In this document: piece by piece, positions 1 through 6,618 of the stretch
Numbering within the stretch: position 1 is the first letter of the stretch
How the letters are laid out: every line of letters begins with the position of its first letter
Position numbers and translations under genes: made by a program
Origin: Methylomonas sp.
GTDB taxonomy: Bacteria > Pseudomonadota > Gammaproteobacteria > Methylococcales > Methylomonadaceae
Reading direction: 5' to 3'
DNA length: 12,384 nucleotides
Assembly (NCBI GenBank): GCA_026989715.1
Contig: JALSIU010000274.1
Location: 1-12,384, forward strand
The notes under the pieces: model-generated
What the model saw: only the letters and a program-made list of their open reading frames with translations
Database searches by the model: none
What the model was told of the DNA's origin: nothing

Positions 1-54
1 TGGCGTTTACAGGAAGGGGAGTCAGTGGCGGCTTCGGTTAAGCAGGGCAAATAA
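1..54 (+). CDS. C-terminal end of an unidentified protein (partial)
   Basis: A plus-strand reading frame is open from the first base and stops with TAA at 52-54. It encodes only 17 residues, WRLQEGESVAASVKQGK. The frame ends about 45 bases before a good intrinsic terminator, which is the expected position for a gene end converging on sspB. A second frame (stop at 37-39) and a third (stop inside the terminator stem) are also open at the window edge, so the choice of frame is uncertain. Nothing in so short a tail identifies the product. Confidence 0.35.
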   Translation, partial: WRLQEGESVAASVKQGK

Positions 55-96
55 TCATGGAGCGATTAATTGGGTGAGTTTTTTGATGCTTCCAAT

Positions 97-128
97 AAAA
101 AAGCCTGAGTTTTAAGGCTCAGGCTTTT
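97..128. terminator. Bidirectional intrinsic terminator between the left-edge gene and sspB
   Basis: AAGCCTGAG (101-109) pairs perfectly with CTCAGGCTT (118-126) around an 8-base loop. The stem is preceded by a run of A (T on the minus strand) and followed by TTTT, so it can end transcripts from both sides. It lies 12 bases beyond the sspB stop and serves the convergent gene at the left edge as well. Confidence 0.85.
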
Positions 129-139
129 CGAGTTGAGGT

Positions 140-517
140 TTATTTTACAACACGTAAATGTGGGTGTTGCGGTGGCGTATCATCGGGTGGAGACGGTGGG
201 TAGTCATCGTCTTCTTGGTCAAATACCATGCCTTTGCCGTTTTCGCGTGCGTAGATTGCCATAATGGCAGGAATCGGTGCGGTAATGTGCATGGGCTGGC
301 CATTAAAACGCGCATTGAACTCGACCGTTGTGTTGCCGAGTGATAGTGCGTCTATTGCCGCAGGACGAATATTAAGCACAATTTTGTCGTTCTCAATGTA
401 TTCCTGAGGTAATGTTGCATGAGGGTGCGTTGCATCAACAAGTAAATGCGGTGTTAAGTCATTATCAATAATCCAGTCGTAAATTGAGCGAATTAAGTAA
501 GGTTTTAACGGAGTCAT
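140..517 (-). CDS. sspB: ClpXP protease specificity-enhancing factor SspB
   Basis: This 125-residue protein is an adaptor that delivers ssrA-tagged proteins, released from stalled ribosomes, to the ClpXP protease in the cytoplasm. The N-terminal part (residues 1-100), opening with TPLKPYLIRSIYDWIIDND, matches the conserved dimeric substrate-binding core of the family. Residues 101-120 form an acidic and proline-rich flexible linker. The last five residues, LRVVK, match the ClpX-binding tail seen at the C terminus of SspB proteins, so the protein appears complete and functional. Its ATG overlaps the sspA stop codon (ATGA), which implies translational coupling; no strong ribosome binding site of its own is visible. 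It ends just before a bidirectional terminator. Confidence 0.95.
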   Translation of the reverse strand: MTPLKPYLIRSIYDWIIDNDLTPHLLVDATHPHATLPQEYIENDKIVLNIRPAAIDALSLGNTTVEFNARFNGQPMHITAPIPAIMAIYARENGKGMVFDQEDDDYPPSPPDDTPPQHPHLRVVK

Positions 518-1155
518 TTTTTAGTACTTGGCTTAAGCATATCTTGCTCTTCATCGCTTAGGCTTGCTTGAAAGCCTTCACGGGCGAATAAACGCTGAGC
601 ATAATTTGTAATAACGGCAGCATTTTCAGGTAATTCAATGCCGATGCTGGATAGTCGCCACAGTAAAGGGGCTAATGTGCAATCAATTAATGAAAAATCA
701 TCGCTCATAAAAAATTCATTGGCCTGAAATAAAGGGACAGCAGCAATCAAGCTTTCTTTGAGCATTTTTTTGGCGCGTGCAGATTTTTTTTCACCGGAAT
801 TTAAGACTTCATCCAGTAAGTGATACCAGTCTTGATCAATACGTTTTATGATCATGCGCGCATTGGCTCTGGATACAGGGTCCATTTGATGTAGAGGTGG
901 ATGCGGGAAGCGTTCATCCAAGTACTCCATAATAATACGCGCATCGTATAGGACTAAATCGCGCTCTACCAAAGTCGGGGATGTGCCGTTAGGGTTTAGT
1001 TCTAGTAGGCTTTCCGGTGGATCGCTAGGGTCAAAATATTCAATTTCTGCCGTTACCCCTTTTTCATGTAACGCTAATCTTGCGCAATGACTCATAGCGC
1101 AAGTGGGGGAAGAAAACAGTGTCATGACTGAACGGCGAGTATTAACAGTTACCAC
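514..1155 (-). CDS. sspA: Stringent starvation protein A, RNA polymerase-associated GST-fold protein
   Basis: SspA binds RNA polymerase and changes promoter choice during starvation and stationary phase. The protein has the thioredoxin-like N-terminal and helical C-terminal GST fold. The family-typical stretches RRSVMTLFS, LNPNGTSPTLVERDL and RIIMEYLDERFPHPP are present. I chose the GTG start at 1155, giving 213 residues, over an upstream in-frame TTG at 1170. A GGAG ribosome binding site lies 9 bases before the GTG, whereas the TTG would overlap that site. With this start the conserved surface patch is P84-H85-P86, the same numbering as in E. coli SspA. It is the first gene of a two-gene operon with sspB. 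In many relatives sspA follows ribosomal or cytochrome bc1 genes; here it appears to have its own promoter instead. Confidence 0.95.
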   Translation of the reverse strand: MVTVNTRRSVMTLFSSPTCAMSHCARLALHEKGVTAEIEYFDPSDPPESLLELNPNGTSPTLVERDLVLYDARIIMEYLDERFPHPPLHQMDPVSRANARMIIKRIDQDWYHLLDEVLNSGEKKSARAKKMLKESLIAAVPLFQANEFFMSDDFSLIDCTLAPLLWRLSSIGIELPENAAVITNYAQRLFAREGFQASLSDEEQDMLKPSTKK

Positions 1156-1203
1156 GAATCGCAACTCCAAAGTAATTTAAAGAAAATTAGACAAAACAAC
1201 CCT

Positions 1204-1212
1204 ATTGTATCA
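1204..1212 (-). promoter_or_regulatory. Probable sspA promoter with extended -10
   Basis: On the minus strand TACAAT (1209-1204) is preceded by TG with one base between, making an extended -10 element. The hexamer 17 bases upstream (CAAATA) is a poor -35, which an extended -10 can compensate for. Transcription would start near 1197, about 40 bases before the GTG start of sspA. Confidence 0.5.
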
Positions 1213-1246
1213 CGAATCTACTACTCTATTTGCTTACTTTATTGTT

Positions 1247-1275
1247 TTGTCAAATATAATTTTGATTTTTATAAA
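1247..1275 (+). promoter_or_regulatory. Probable sigma-70 promoter of the small exported protein gene
   Basis: TTGTCA (1247-1252) and TATAAA (1270-1275) are separated by exactly 17 bases, a near-consensus vegetative promoter. Predicted transcription starts near 1282, leaving a leader of about 95 bases before the ATG at 1377. The -35 region overlaps a minus-strand TTGACA (1253-1248), for which I see no convincing -10. Confidence 0.6.
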
Positions 1276-1325
1276 GAAAATTATTTTAAATATTAGCAAT
1301 AATACTGGAGGAATTTGTGTATTCG

Positions 1326-1347
1326 CAGTAAACTTCAGCCTTTACTG
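1326..1347 (+). other. Leader hairpin upstream of the small exported protein gene
   Basis: CAGTAAA (1326-1332) pairs perfectly with TTTACTG (1341-1347) around an 8-base loop in the predicted 5' leader. It is not followed by a T run, so it is not a terminator. An orphan strong ribosome binding site, GGAGG (1307-1311), lies just upstream, and the real site GGGG (1365-1368) just downstream. A role in translation control or mRNA stability is possible but unproven. Confidence 0.4.
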
Positions 1348-1376
1348 GATAGAATGATAATAAAGGGGAATCAAAA

Positions 1377-1772
1377 ATGATAAAAAACTATTTAACGAGT
1401 GCCTGTTTAGTGGCAAGTATTGGGCTTTCGGGTTCTGTTTTTGCTTATGGTACAGAATATTCGAGTAATGGCTGTAAAAAGCCTCGCTTTAAAAGTTTTA
1501 CGCCAGCACATATGTCTGAAGTTGATCCGGAGTCTGAGATTTCATTTACCGTATCTGGTTATGCTGAGCCGGGATCCATTGAAGTTGTTGCTAAGAAAGT
1601 CCCTTTAAAGCCAAAGGTGGATTTTAATGGAACTTATTACACGGTGAGCGCAAAGTTGCCTGCTTCGTTAAATGGTAAATATGCGCGTATTCATGTGAAT
1701 GCGGATGCGATGATGGGCTGTAATGGTAAAGATGGCTGGTTGCTTAAAATTAGAGATAAAGCTGCCGAGTAA
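1377..1772 (+). CDS. Small exported protein of unknown function, single beta-sandwich-like domain
   Basis: I do not recognise a named family with certainty. The 131-residue product begins with a clear signal peptide, basic IKNY followed by a hydrophobic stretch and a likely cut after VFA at residue 23. The mature part is about 108 residues, with alternating hydrophobic strands (SEISFTVSGYAEPGSIEVVAKKVPL) suggestive of a small immunoglobulin-like fold. It has two cysteines, C33 near the new N terminus and C115 near the end, that could form a disulfide in the periplasm. GGGG (1365-1368) lies 8 bases before the ATG and supports this start. The gene has its own promoter and terminator and is a single-gene unit. 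It converges on the beta-helix protein gene. A ligand- or metal-binding periplasmic role is possible but not shown. Confidence 0.8.
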   Translation: MIKNYLTSACLVASIGLSGSVFAYGTEYSSNGCKKPRFKSFTPAHMSEVDPESEISFTVSGYAEPGSIEVVAKKVPLKPKVDFNGTYYTVSAKLPASLNGKYARIHVNADAMMGCNGKDGWLLKIRDKAAE

Positions 1773-1790
1773 GGGGTTATTTTTAAAGAT

Positions 1791-1825
1791 AAAAAAAGGG
1801 CTGCATAACGCAGCCCTTTCTTTTG
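1791..1825. terminator. Bidirectional terminator between the small exported protein and beta-helix genes
   Basis: GGGCTGC (1798-1804) pairs with GCAGCCC (1810-1816) around a 5-base loop. The stem extends through flanking A and T bases. Seven A residues lie on the left, giving a T run on the minus strand, and TTTCTTTT lies on the right. It sits between two convergent stop codons and can serve both genes. Confidence 0.85.
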
Positions 1826-1843
1826 GTGATTAGATGTTAGTGA

Positions 1844-3463
1844 TTATTGGAAAGGAAATGTCCATCCTTTTGCCCAGTCGTCGTTAGCATCTTTAAACGC
1901 TCCAACATAATTTGTTGCTTCAAAGAATGCATCGCCTTGTATTGGCGCACCACCTGTTAATAATGGTGAGCCAGCTGCCGGTAGGTAGCCGTTAAGTTGT
2001 GGGTCTCCAGCGTGGTTTCCTGGTTGGGTATTGAACCAGTCACTGACTAAAAATAGCTTATCTGCCTCATCTGTAAAATTAGTATTACAGTTGACGTAAG
2101 AATTTTCAATGGTTAAACCGCCACTCAAATTACCTGGTGTGCCAGCAAAAGCATATGTTGCATCACCATCAATTCGTAAGCATGAGCTACCAAAACCTGT
2201 GAAAACCGAGTTATGAATACTAACGCCCGTGCCGCGACGTAATAAAATGCCTTGGCTACCTGCACTAGAGCCTAATAGGGTCATATTGACTAGCGTCGGG
2301 TTAGAGCGTGGAGCAATGTCTGGGTTGCTTTTGAAGTTATCCGCTTCAATACCGCGGTCACCATCATCAGCGGCTTGTTTGATTAAAACGAACTGAGCTT
2401 TACCTGTCCAGCCGCCCCCCCAATCTAAGCTGTCATCATTGTTGTTAGTTAAAACCATGTGTTTTAGTTGTGGTGTACCGCCAAACATTTCCACACCATC
2501 ATCTGAACCGGCATGAACTTGTACATAGTCAATGGTGGTACCTGAGCCAACAGATAGTAAGGTTAAACCGTTTAGCTCTTCATCTGGGCGTACTTGGAAG
2601 CCTGCAAATAAAATTTGTGTGTATTTTAAAACACCGCTGTTATCAGCAAGATTATCCCCACCATAAGATTCAGAAGTGATTGCCTCAAAAGGCACTTCAC
2701 AAATGGTATCTGATGCATTACAGCCGTTAACATGTGAATAGCCGGCAATCACTAATCCACCCCATTCGCCTGGAGATAGTTGTTCTGGGCCTGACATAAC
2801 AACAGGGTCGGAAGGCGTTCCTTCAGACATGATTTTAGAGCCGCGTCTGATCCATAAATAATCAGCTCCTTGCTGACCAAAAATTTCTGTACCAGGGTTA
2901 ATGGTTAAGGTTGCACTATTGGTTTTGTCATCACCGATAAAAACAGCACCATTTAAAATCCATTGTATGTTTCTTGTTAGGGTGATGTCTTGTGTGTATG
3001 TGCCGGTTAAAAGGCATGATCCACTGGTAGGGCCGGCCGTTGCAAAGCTAGGACAACCTTCAAATGCGTTATTAACAAATTGCTCTACTGAAAAACGCAG
3101 TGGGTTGGTGTTAGGGATAAGTTTTAACTTTGCGTAATACTCTTGGCCATTGAAAGGCAGTGCCGCAATATGTAGGGCTTGTGTTGTTGGGTCAAATGTA
3201 TTGCGTTGACCATCAATATTATCAACAGGTGTTGCTGAGGCAAGTTGCAATTCAGTCGTACCTGCATTGTTAACAAGAGAGAATGTAGCGTGAAAGGCAG
3301 GAGAGTTACTGCCTGATGCAATTTCTAGTACAGGCAGATCAATGGTTGCTGTTGCCGAGTCGAAGCTTGCGGTTGCCGCATGTGCGCTAAGGGAGGCTGC
3401 GCTGAGTAGTAAACCGGCGATGGTTGTTGCAAGCTTAGTTTTTGAGCGTTGGTGATGAGACAT
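1844..3463 (-). CDS. Secreted right-handed beta-helix protein, candidate cell-surface client of the TonB system
   Basis: The 539-residue product has a signal peptide (KTKLATTIAGLLLSAASLSAHA, likely cut after residue 29). Residues 30-130 form an N-terminal beta-rich domain. From about 150 to 470 there are repeated short strands typical of a parallel beta-helix, for example TLTINPGTEIFGQQGADYLWIRRGSKI, EWGGLVIAGYSHVNGC, VQVHAGSDDGVEMFGGT and NNNDDSLDWGGGWTGKAQFV. This resembles a widespread family of exported proteins of unknown function in aquatic bacteria. Six cysteines (137/150, 248/255, 428/459) are spaced as if in three disulfides. The protein ends in YVGAFKDANDDWAKGWTFPFQ, an aromatic-rich tail recalled from related secreted proteins. 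GGGAAA lies 5 bases before the ATG. It is transcribed divergently from the TonB operon. No catalytic motif is evident, so enzyme, adhesin or binding roles all remain open. Confidence 0.85.
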   Translation of the reverse strand: MSHHQRSKTKLATTIAGLLLSAASLSAHAATASFDSATATIDLPVLEIASGSNSPAFHATFSLVNNAGTTELQLASATPVDNIDGQRNTFDPTTQALHIAALPFNGQEYYAKLKLIPNTNPLRFSVEQFVNNAFEGCPSFATAGPTSGSCLLTGTYTQDITLTRNIQWILNGAVFIGDDKTNSATLTINPGTEIFGQQGADYLWIRRGSKIMSEGTPSDPVVMSGPEQLSPGEWGGLVIAGYSHVNGCNASDTICEVPFEAITSESYGGDNLADNSGVLKYTQILFAGFQVRPDEELNGLTLLSVGSGTTIDYVQVHAGSDDGVEMFGGTPQLKHMVLTNNNDDSLDWGGGWTGKAQFVLIKQAADDGDRGIEADNFKSNPDIAPRSNPTLVNMTLLGSSAGSQGILLRRGTGVSIHNSVFTGFGSSCLRIDGDATYAFAGTPGNLSGGLTIENSYVNCNTNFTDEADKLFLVSDWFNTQPGNHAGDPQLNGYLPAAGSPLLTGGAPIQGDAFFEATNYVGAFKDANDDWAKGWTFPFQ

Positions 3464-3517
3464 ATAAATTTCCCGTTTAGAAAAAAATCAAAAAATATTG
3501 TAATGAAAACAAGTCGT

Positions 3518-3551
3518 AGATTAATAATTCATTGTGACGAGAGTATGACAA
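3518..3551 (-). promoter_or_regulatory. Weak Pho-box-like promoter facing the beta-helix gene
   Basis: On the minus strand TTGTCAT (3551-3545) is followed after 4 bases by TCGTCAC (3540-3534), two heptamers 11 bases apart as in PhoB sites. The 18 bases match the E. coli Pho-box consensus at 12 positions. TAATCT (3523-3518) lies 10 bases beyond the box, the usual distance to the -10. The match is moderate and could be chance in this AT-rich DNA. Confidence 0.35.
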
Positions 3552-3566
3552 AAAATAAAAAAACAG

Positions 3567-3600
3567 TTGACATATAACTGTCATATTTCTTGGCTATAGT
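3567..3600 (+). promoter_or_regulatory. Pho-box-like promoter of the TonB operon
   Basis: TTGACAT (3567-3573), ATAA, CTGTCAT (3578-3584) matches the 18-base E. coli Pho-box consensus (CTGTCAT-AWAW-CTGTCAY) at 16 positions. The heptamers have the required 11-base period. TATAGT (3595-3600) starts after exactly 10 bases, the classic spacing between a Pho box and the -10, where PhoB replaces a -35. Transcription would start near 3607, leaving a leader of about 175 bases. The same bases also read as an inverted repeat, ACAGTT (3563-3568) and AACTGT (3576-3581), so another regulator is an alternative. Confidence 0.6.
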
Positions 3601-3782
3601 TTGTTAAATAATTTTAATCTTTATGATTTTATTATAGCGTTTTTATTTTATAAGTATTTGTAATTTATTATATTTATATAATGTTTTAGTGCTTATGCTT
3701 TATTGTTGTTAAAGATGATGCGCGTTATTTAATCATATTGAATTATTAAACAAAACTGCACTGAGTGCGGAATTTTAATTAA

Positions 3783-4562
3783 ATGTCGTCAATTATGCCT
3801 ATAACAATATTTAAGAAATCTTATCAGCTCTGTTTTTGGATAAGTTTGTGTGTTGCCGGTTCTGTTCAGGCAGAAGAGTATGAAAACTTGGCAAAATCAC
3901 TTGCTAAAGTGCGTGGTGAAGTTGAAGCGTTGCAAGTGCAATTAGATTTAGCCAAAGAAAGCCATCATATTCAAATGACATCTCTGTCATCGCAATTAAC
4001 CGACTTGGGTGTTGAAGAGCGTCGTCAAAAAATTGCGCTTGAAAAATTACAGCAGTCGATAGCGCAGGTACAAGAAGAATTGGCCAAAAATTCTGCCGCA
4101 AGCGATGGTATGCAACCAGTTGTCAGCCAATTGATTGCGCAATATCGTGTCTATGTGAGTAAGGGCTTTCCCTTTAAAATAGCGGATCGCTTAAGTGATA
4201 TCGATAAGTTAGAAAATCAAGTTGATAATAAATTGATAGACTCCAGAAAAGCCGTCAATCGATTGTGGGCATTTATTGAAGATGAAATTCGACTTAGTAA
4301 AGAAAATGGAATTTATCAACAAACGATTACTTTAAACGGTGAGCAAGTCTTGGCTGATATTGCAAAATTAGGCACTGCATTGATGTATTTTCAAACGGGT
4401 GATAAACGTGTCGGTATGGTCAGCCAACAGGGCGAAGGAAATTGGCAGTATATGGAGGTTAGTAATAATGTAAAAATTGAGCAAATCAATTTACTGTTTG
4501 ACTCTTTGAAAAAACAAATCCGCCAAGGCTATTTTGAATTACCCAATCCGTTGAAGTCATGA
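3783..4562 (+). CDS. DUF3450 family periplasmic coiled-coil protein of a TonB2/TtpC-type system
   Basis: The 259-residue product has a signal peptide (likely cut after SVQA, residue 30). It then has a long charged amphipathic helix (about residues 32-103) predicted to form a coiled coil, and a globular C-terminal part with family-like segments such as GFPFKIADRL and FFDSLKKQIR-like LLFDSLKKQIRQGYF. DUF3450 proteins are typically encoded directly before the long ExbB-like protein TtpC in TonB2-type operons, as in Vibrio. Their exact role is not established; a periplasmic partner of TtpC is the natural inference. It is the first gene of the operon, and its TGA overlaps the next ATG. The ribosome binding site is weak (CGGA about 11 bases upstream). 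An in-frame ATG at 3795 is an alternative start that also leaves an intact signal peptide. Confidence 0.88.
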   Translation: MSSIMPITIFKKSYQLCFWISLCVAGSVQAEEYENLAKSLAKVRGEVEALQVQLDLAKESHHIQMTSLSSQLTDLGVEERRQKIALEKLQQSIAQVQEELAKNSAASDGMQPVVSQLIAQYRVYVSKGFPFKIADRLSDIDKLENQVDNKLIDSRKAVNRLWAFIEDEIRLSKENGIYQQTITLNGEQVLADIAKLGTALMYFQTGDKRVGMVSQQGEGNWQYMEVSNNVKIEQINLLFDSLKKQIRQGYFELPNPLKS

Positions 4563-5980
4563 TGAAAAAATTACTGTTAATCTTACCTTTATTAATCAAT
4601 GTTGCTTATGCGCAAACGCCTGCGACAGCAGAAGTAAAGCCCGTCGATTTAAAAACGGCGTATAAGCATGAGTATGCTTTTTTAGATGCTCAAAAAAGAG
4701 AGTTGCAACAACGCTTGGCGAGTTTTAAAAATAAAGCTAAAACAGAACAACGTAAGCTAATGAATAAAATTAGTGCGTTAGAGCGTGGTTCTGTGGCACG
4801 TGCCAATGAGATAGAGCGGATGACGAGTCAGCTTAATGAGGTGGAAAATAAAAGCATGGCAGGGGTAGAGCGAGATGAGGTCTTGCAAATGACTTACTCA
4901 CAGGCCGAAGCGACTTTAAAAAAATATCAGATTGATGTAGAGGCGCAGGCCGATTATAGCAAGGGCGATGACCTCGCAAAGGTAGACTTCCTATTTAAGC
5001 ATGCCTTTGAATTAATCAAGGGCTTAGGAGAAGTTAGCAAAAAGGAAGGTAAGTTTTTTTTAGCTAGTGGTAAAGAAGTGCAAGGCAATATTATTCAAAT
5101 AGGCAATATTGCCGCTTATGGCGTGAGTGCAGCGGGGAGCGGTGCTTTAGTGCCGGCAGGTGGAAATCATTTGAAGTTATGGCGCGAGCCGGCCGCCGAT
5201 GTGGCCATGGCACTTAATAAAGGTGAGCAACCTGAGCAATTAAAGTTATTTTTGTTTGAATCGCGAGAAAAAGCGATAGAAGAAACACCTGAAAAGACCG
5301 TGCTCAGTGTTATTGAGTCTGGCGGTATTATTGGCTGGATTATTGTCGGCTTAGGTGGTTTGGCGGTACTGTTGATTATTGCGCGGATTTATTTGCTGAA
5401 AAGTAATAGTTCTGATACGGAAAAAATAACCGCAAGTATTATTTCGCAGCTGAACGCAGGGCGTATGGATATTGCCAAGCAGATATGTCAAACGGGGGAT
5501 TGTGCTATTTCTCGGGTGATGGCGGCCACTTTGCGACATATTAAAGATGATCGCGGGCATATGGAAGATATTATTTCCGAGGCGATTTTACAAGAATCGA
5601 CTGTTTTAGATAAATTTGGAACCTCTATTCTGGTTATTGCATCCGTGTCGCCATTGCTGGGTTTATTAGGTACGGTTACAGGAATGATTTCAACTTTCGA
5701 TATTATTACCGAGTTTGGTACGGGAGATCCTAAACTTTTATCAGGGGGGATTTCTATTGCCTTGGTGACTACGGAGTTAGGTTTAACCGTTGCCATTCCA
5801 ACGCTGTTGTTTGGATCATTATTAACGGCTTGGGCGGAAAATATTAAGCGCGATATGGATGTGGCGGCTTTGCGTATTACTAATATTATGCTGGGGGAAT
5901 CTGATAACGCTCAGAGTGAATCATTGCCAACAGAAAAGGGACGTAATGAGTCATTATTTGCCGCAGCGCAATCTGCTTAA
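4559..5980 (+). CDS. ttpC: TtpC-like long MotA/TolQ/ExbB family protein with periplasmic coiled-coil extension
   Basis: At 473 residues this is more than twice the length of a normal ExbB. It has a signal peptide (likely cut after VAYA, residue 18), a coiled-coil periplasmic section (about 40-120) and a further periplasmic domain to about 250. A C-terminal ExbB/TolQ channel module follows, with membrane segments near 256-278, 354-376 and 398-425. The conserved SPLLGLLGTVTGMISTF and GGISIALVTTELGLTVAIP stretches identify the MotA/TolQ/ExbB family. In Vibrio, TtpC is an essential extra component of the TonB2 system, and the periplasmic part is thought to help reach the outer membrane. It overlaps the DUF3450 gene by ATGA; a second ATG at 4562 is an equally possible start. 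The next gene starts 5 bases after its stop. Confidence 0.92.
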   Translation: MMKKLLLILPLLINVAYAQTPATAEVKPVDLKTAYKHEYAFLDAQKRELQQRLASFKNKAKTEQRKLMNKISALERGSVARANEIERMTSQLNEVENKSMAGVERDEVLQMTYSQAEATLKKYQIDVEAQADYSKGDDLAKVDFLFKHAFELIKGLGEVSKKEGKFFLASGKEVQGNIIQIGNIAAYGVSAAGSGALVPAGGNHLKLWREPAADVAMALNKGEQPEQLKLFLFESREKAIEETPEKTVLSVIESGGIIGWIIVGLGGLAVLLIIARIYLLKSNSSDTEKITASIISQLNAGRMDIAKQICQTGDCAISRVMAATLRHIKDDRGHMEDIISEAILQESTVLDKFGTSILVIASVSPLLGLLGTVTGMISTFDIITEFGTGDPKLLSGGISIALVTTELGLTVAIPTLLFGSLLTAWAENIKRDMDVAALRITNIMLGESDNAQSESLPTEKGRNESLFAAAQSA

Positions 5981-5985
5981 TTACT

Positions 5986-6579
5986 ATGGACTTTAATACT
6001 GTTTTTCTTGCGGTCAAAGAGTTATTTGAGTCGGGAGGCTTTGTGATGCCGCCCCTGCTGTTATGTACGATGTTGCTTTGGTACGGTCTAGGTTATCGTT
6101 TTTGGGTGCTGAAAGAAAGCCACCGTATGAGTGTGCGTGACATGTTGGCTTATTACCGAAAAACACCTGATGCGGCGGCACATCATATTCTTGATAGTGC
6201 CATTAAGAAAGGGGTTGCGCTTAAGAACTCGGGTGTTCGGGATTTGCGATGGCACTTAGATGGCGAGTTTTCGGAATATGAAAAAGAGATGCGCCGGTAC
6301 TCTGTTTTGGTCAAAGTTATCGTCATGATTTCACCTTTACTCGGCTTGTTAGGTACCGTTGCCGGCATGATAGAAACATTTGATTCATTGGCTTCTATGG
6401 CTTTGTTTACGCAGTCAGGTGGTATTGCCGGGGGGATTTCACAAGCTTTGTTTACCACGCAGATGGGCTTGGCTGTTGCGATTCCTGGGGTATTAGTACA
6501 AAGCACACTGAACCGGCGGCAGTACAACTTAGCCGCTGATTTAGAGCAAGTGAAAGACTTACTTTCCACTCAGTCTTGA
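5986..6579 (+). CDS. exbB: ExbB-type proton channel subunit
   Basis: The 197-residue product is an inner-membrane subunit of the proton-driven motor that energises TonB. It has the usual three membrane segments (about 20-40, 108-130 and 150-172). The family signatures SPLLGLLGTVAGMIETFDSL and GGIAGGISQALFTTQMGLAVAIP are present, with the threonines expected to line the channel. It is a second, short family member directly behind the long TtpC, the paired arrangement known from TonB2 operons. It starts 5 bases after the ttpC stop without a clear ribosome binding site, so reinitiation is likely. A 126-base gap containing a hairpin follows. Confidence 0.93.
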   Translation: MDFNTVFLAVKELFESGGFVMPPLLLCTMLLWYGLGYRFWVLKESHRMSVRDMLAYYRKTPDAAAHHILDSAIKKGVALKNSGVRDLRWHLDGEFSEYEKEMRRYSVLVKVIVMISPLLGLLGTVAGMIETFDSLASMALFTQSGGIAGGISQALFTTQMGLAVAIPGVLVQSTLNRRQYNLAADLEQVKDLLSTQS

Positions 6580-6618
6580 ACTTTAAATTATACGCATGCA
6601 AATTTTGAGGTGGAGAAC

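Larger units (their letters stand above)
3464..3782. other. AT-rich divergent intergenic region holding two Pho-box-like promoters
   Basis: These 319 bases separate the beta-helix gene from the TonB operon and contain no open frame worth calling. They are very rich in A and T. They hold a rightward and a leftward Pho-box-like promoter, listed separately. There is also an AT palindrome, ATTATA-TTTA-TATAAT (3667-3682), whose right arm is a consensus -10 but lacks a good -35. A small palindrome, GCACT-G-AGTGC (3758-3768), lies just before the first operon gene. Confidence 0.7.

Noticed and set aside
1156..1170. TTG start extending SspA by 5 residues
   Set aside because: The codon overlaps the GGAG ribosome binding site used by the GTG at 1155, and the GTG start gives the same residue numbering as E. 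coli SspA.
2470..2679. Plus-strand open frames inside the beta-helix gene (2470-2679 and 2901-3137) and a minus-strand one at 3124-3321
   Set aside because: They lack ribosome binding sites and are fully covered by the conserved beta-helix and signal-peptide-bearing frame.
3563..3581. Fur box or other iron operator in the divergent region
   Set aside because: The ACAGTT/AACTGT symmetry does not resemble the GATAATGATAATCATTATC-type Fur site, and the direct-repeat Pho-box reading explains the same bases with correct -10 spacing.
3667..3682. ATTATA-TTTA-TATAAT palindrome as an operator
   Set aside because: It is made only of A and T in a very AT-rich stretch, so such symmetry is expected by chance; kept only as a possible -10 in the intergenic entry.
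6183..6569. Antisense 128-codon open frame inside exbB, and a similar one at 5488-5796 inside ttpC
   Set aside because: Both lie opposite strongly conserved membrane-channel coding sequence, are cysteine- and serine-rich and are not protein-like; they are shadows of the real genes.
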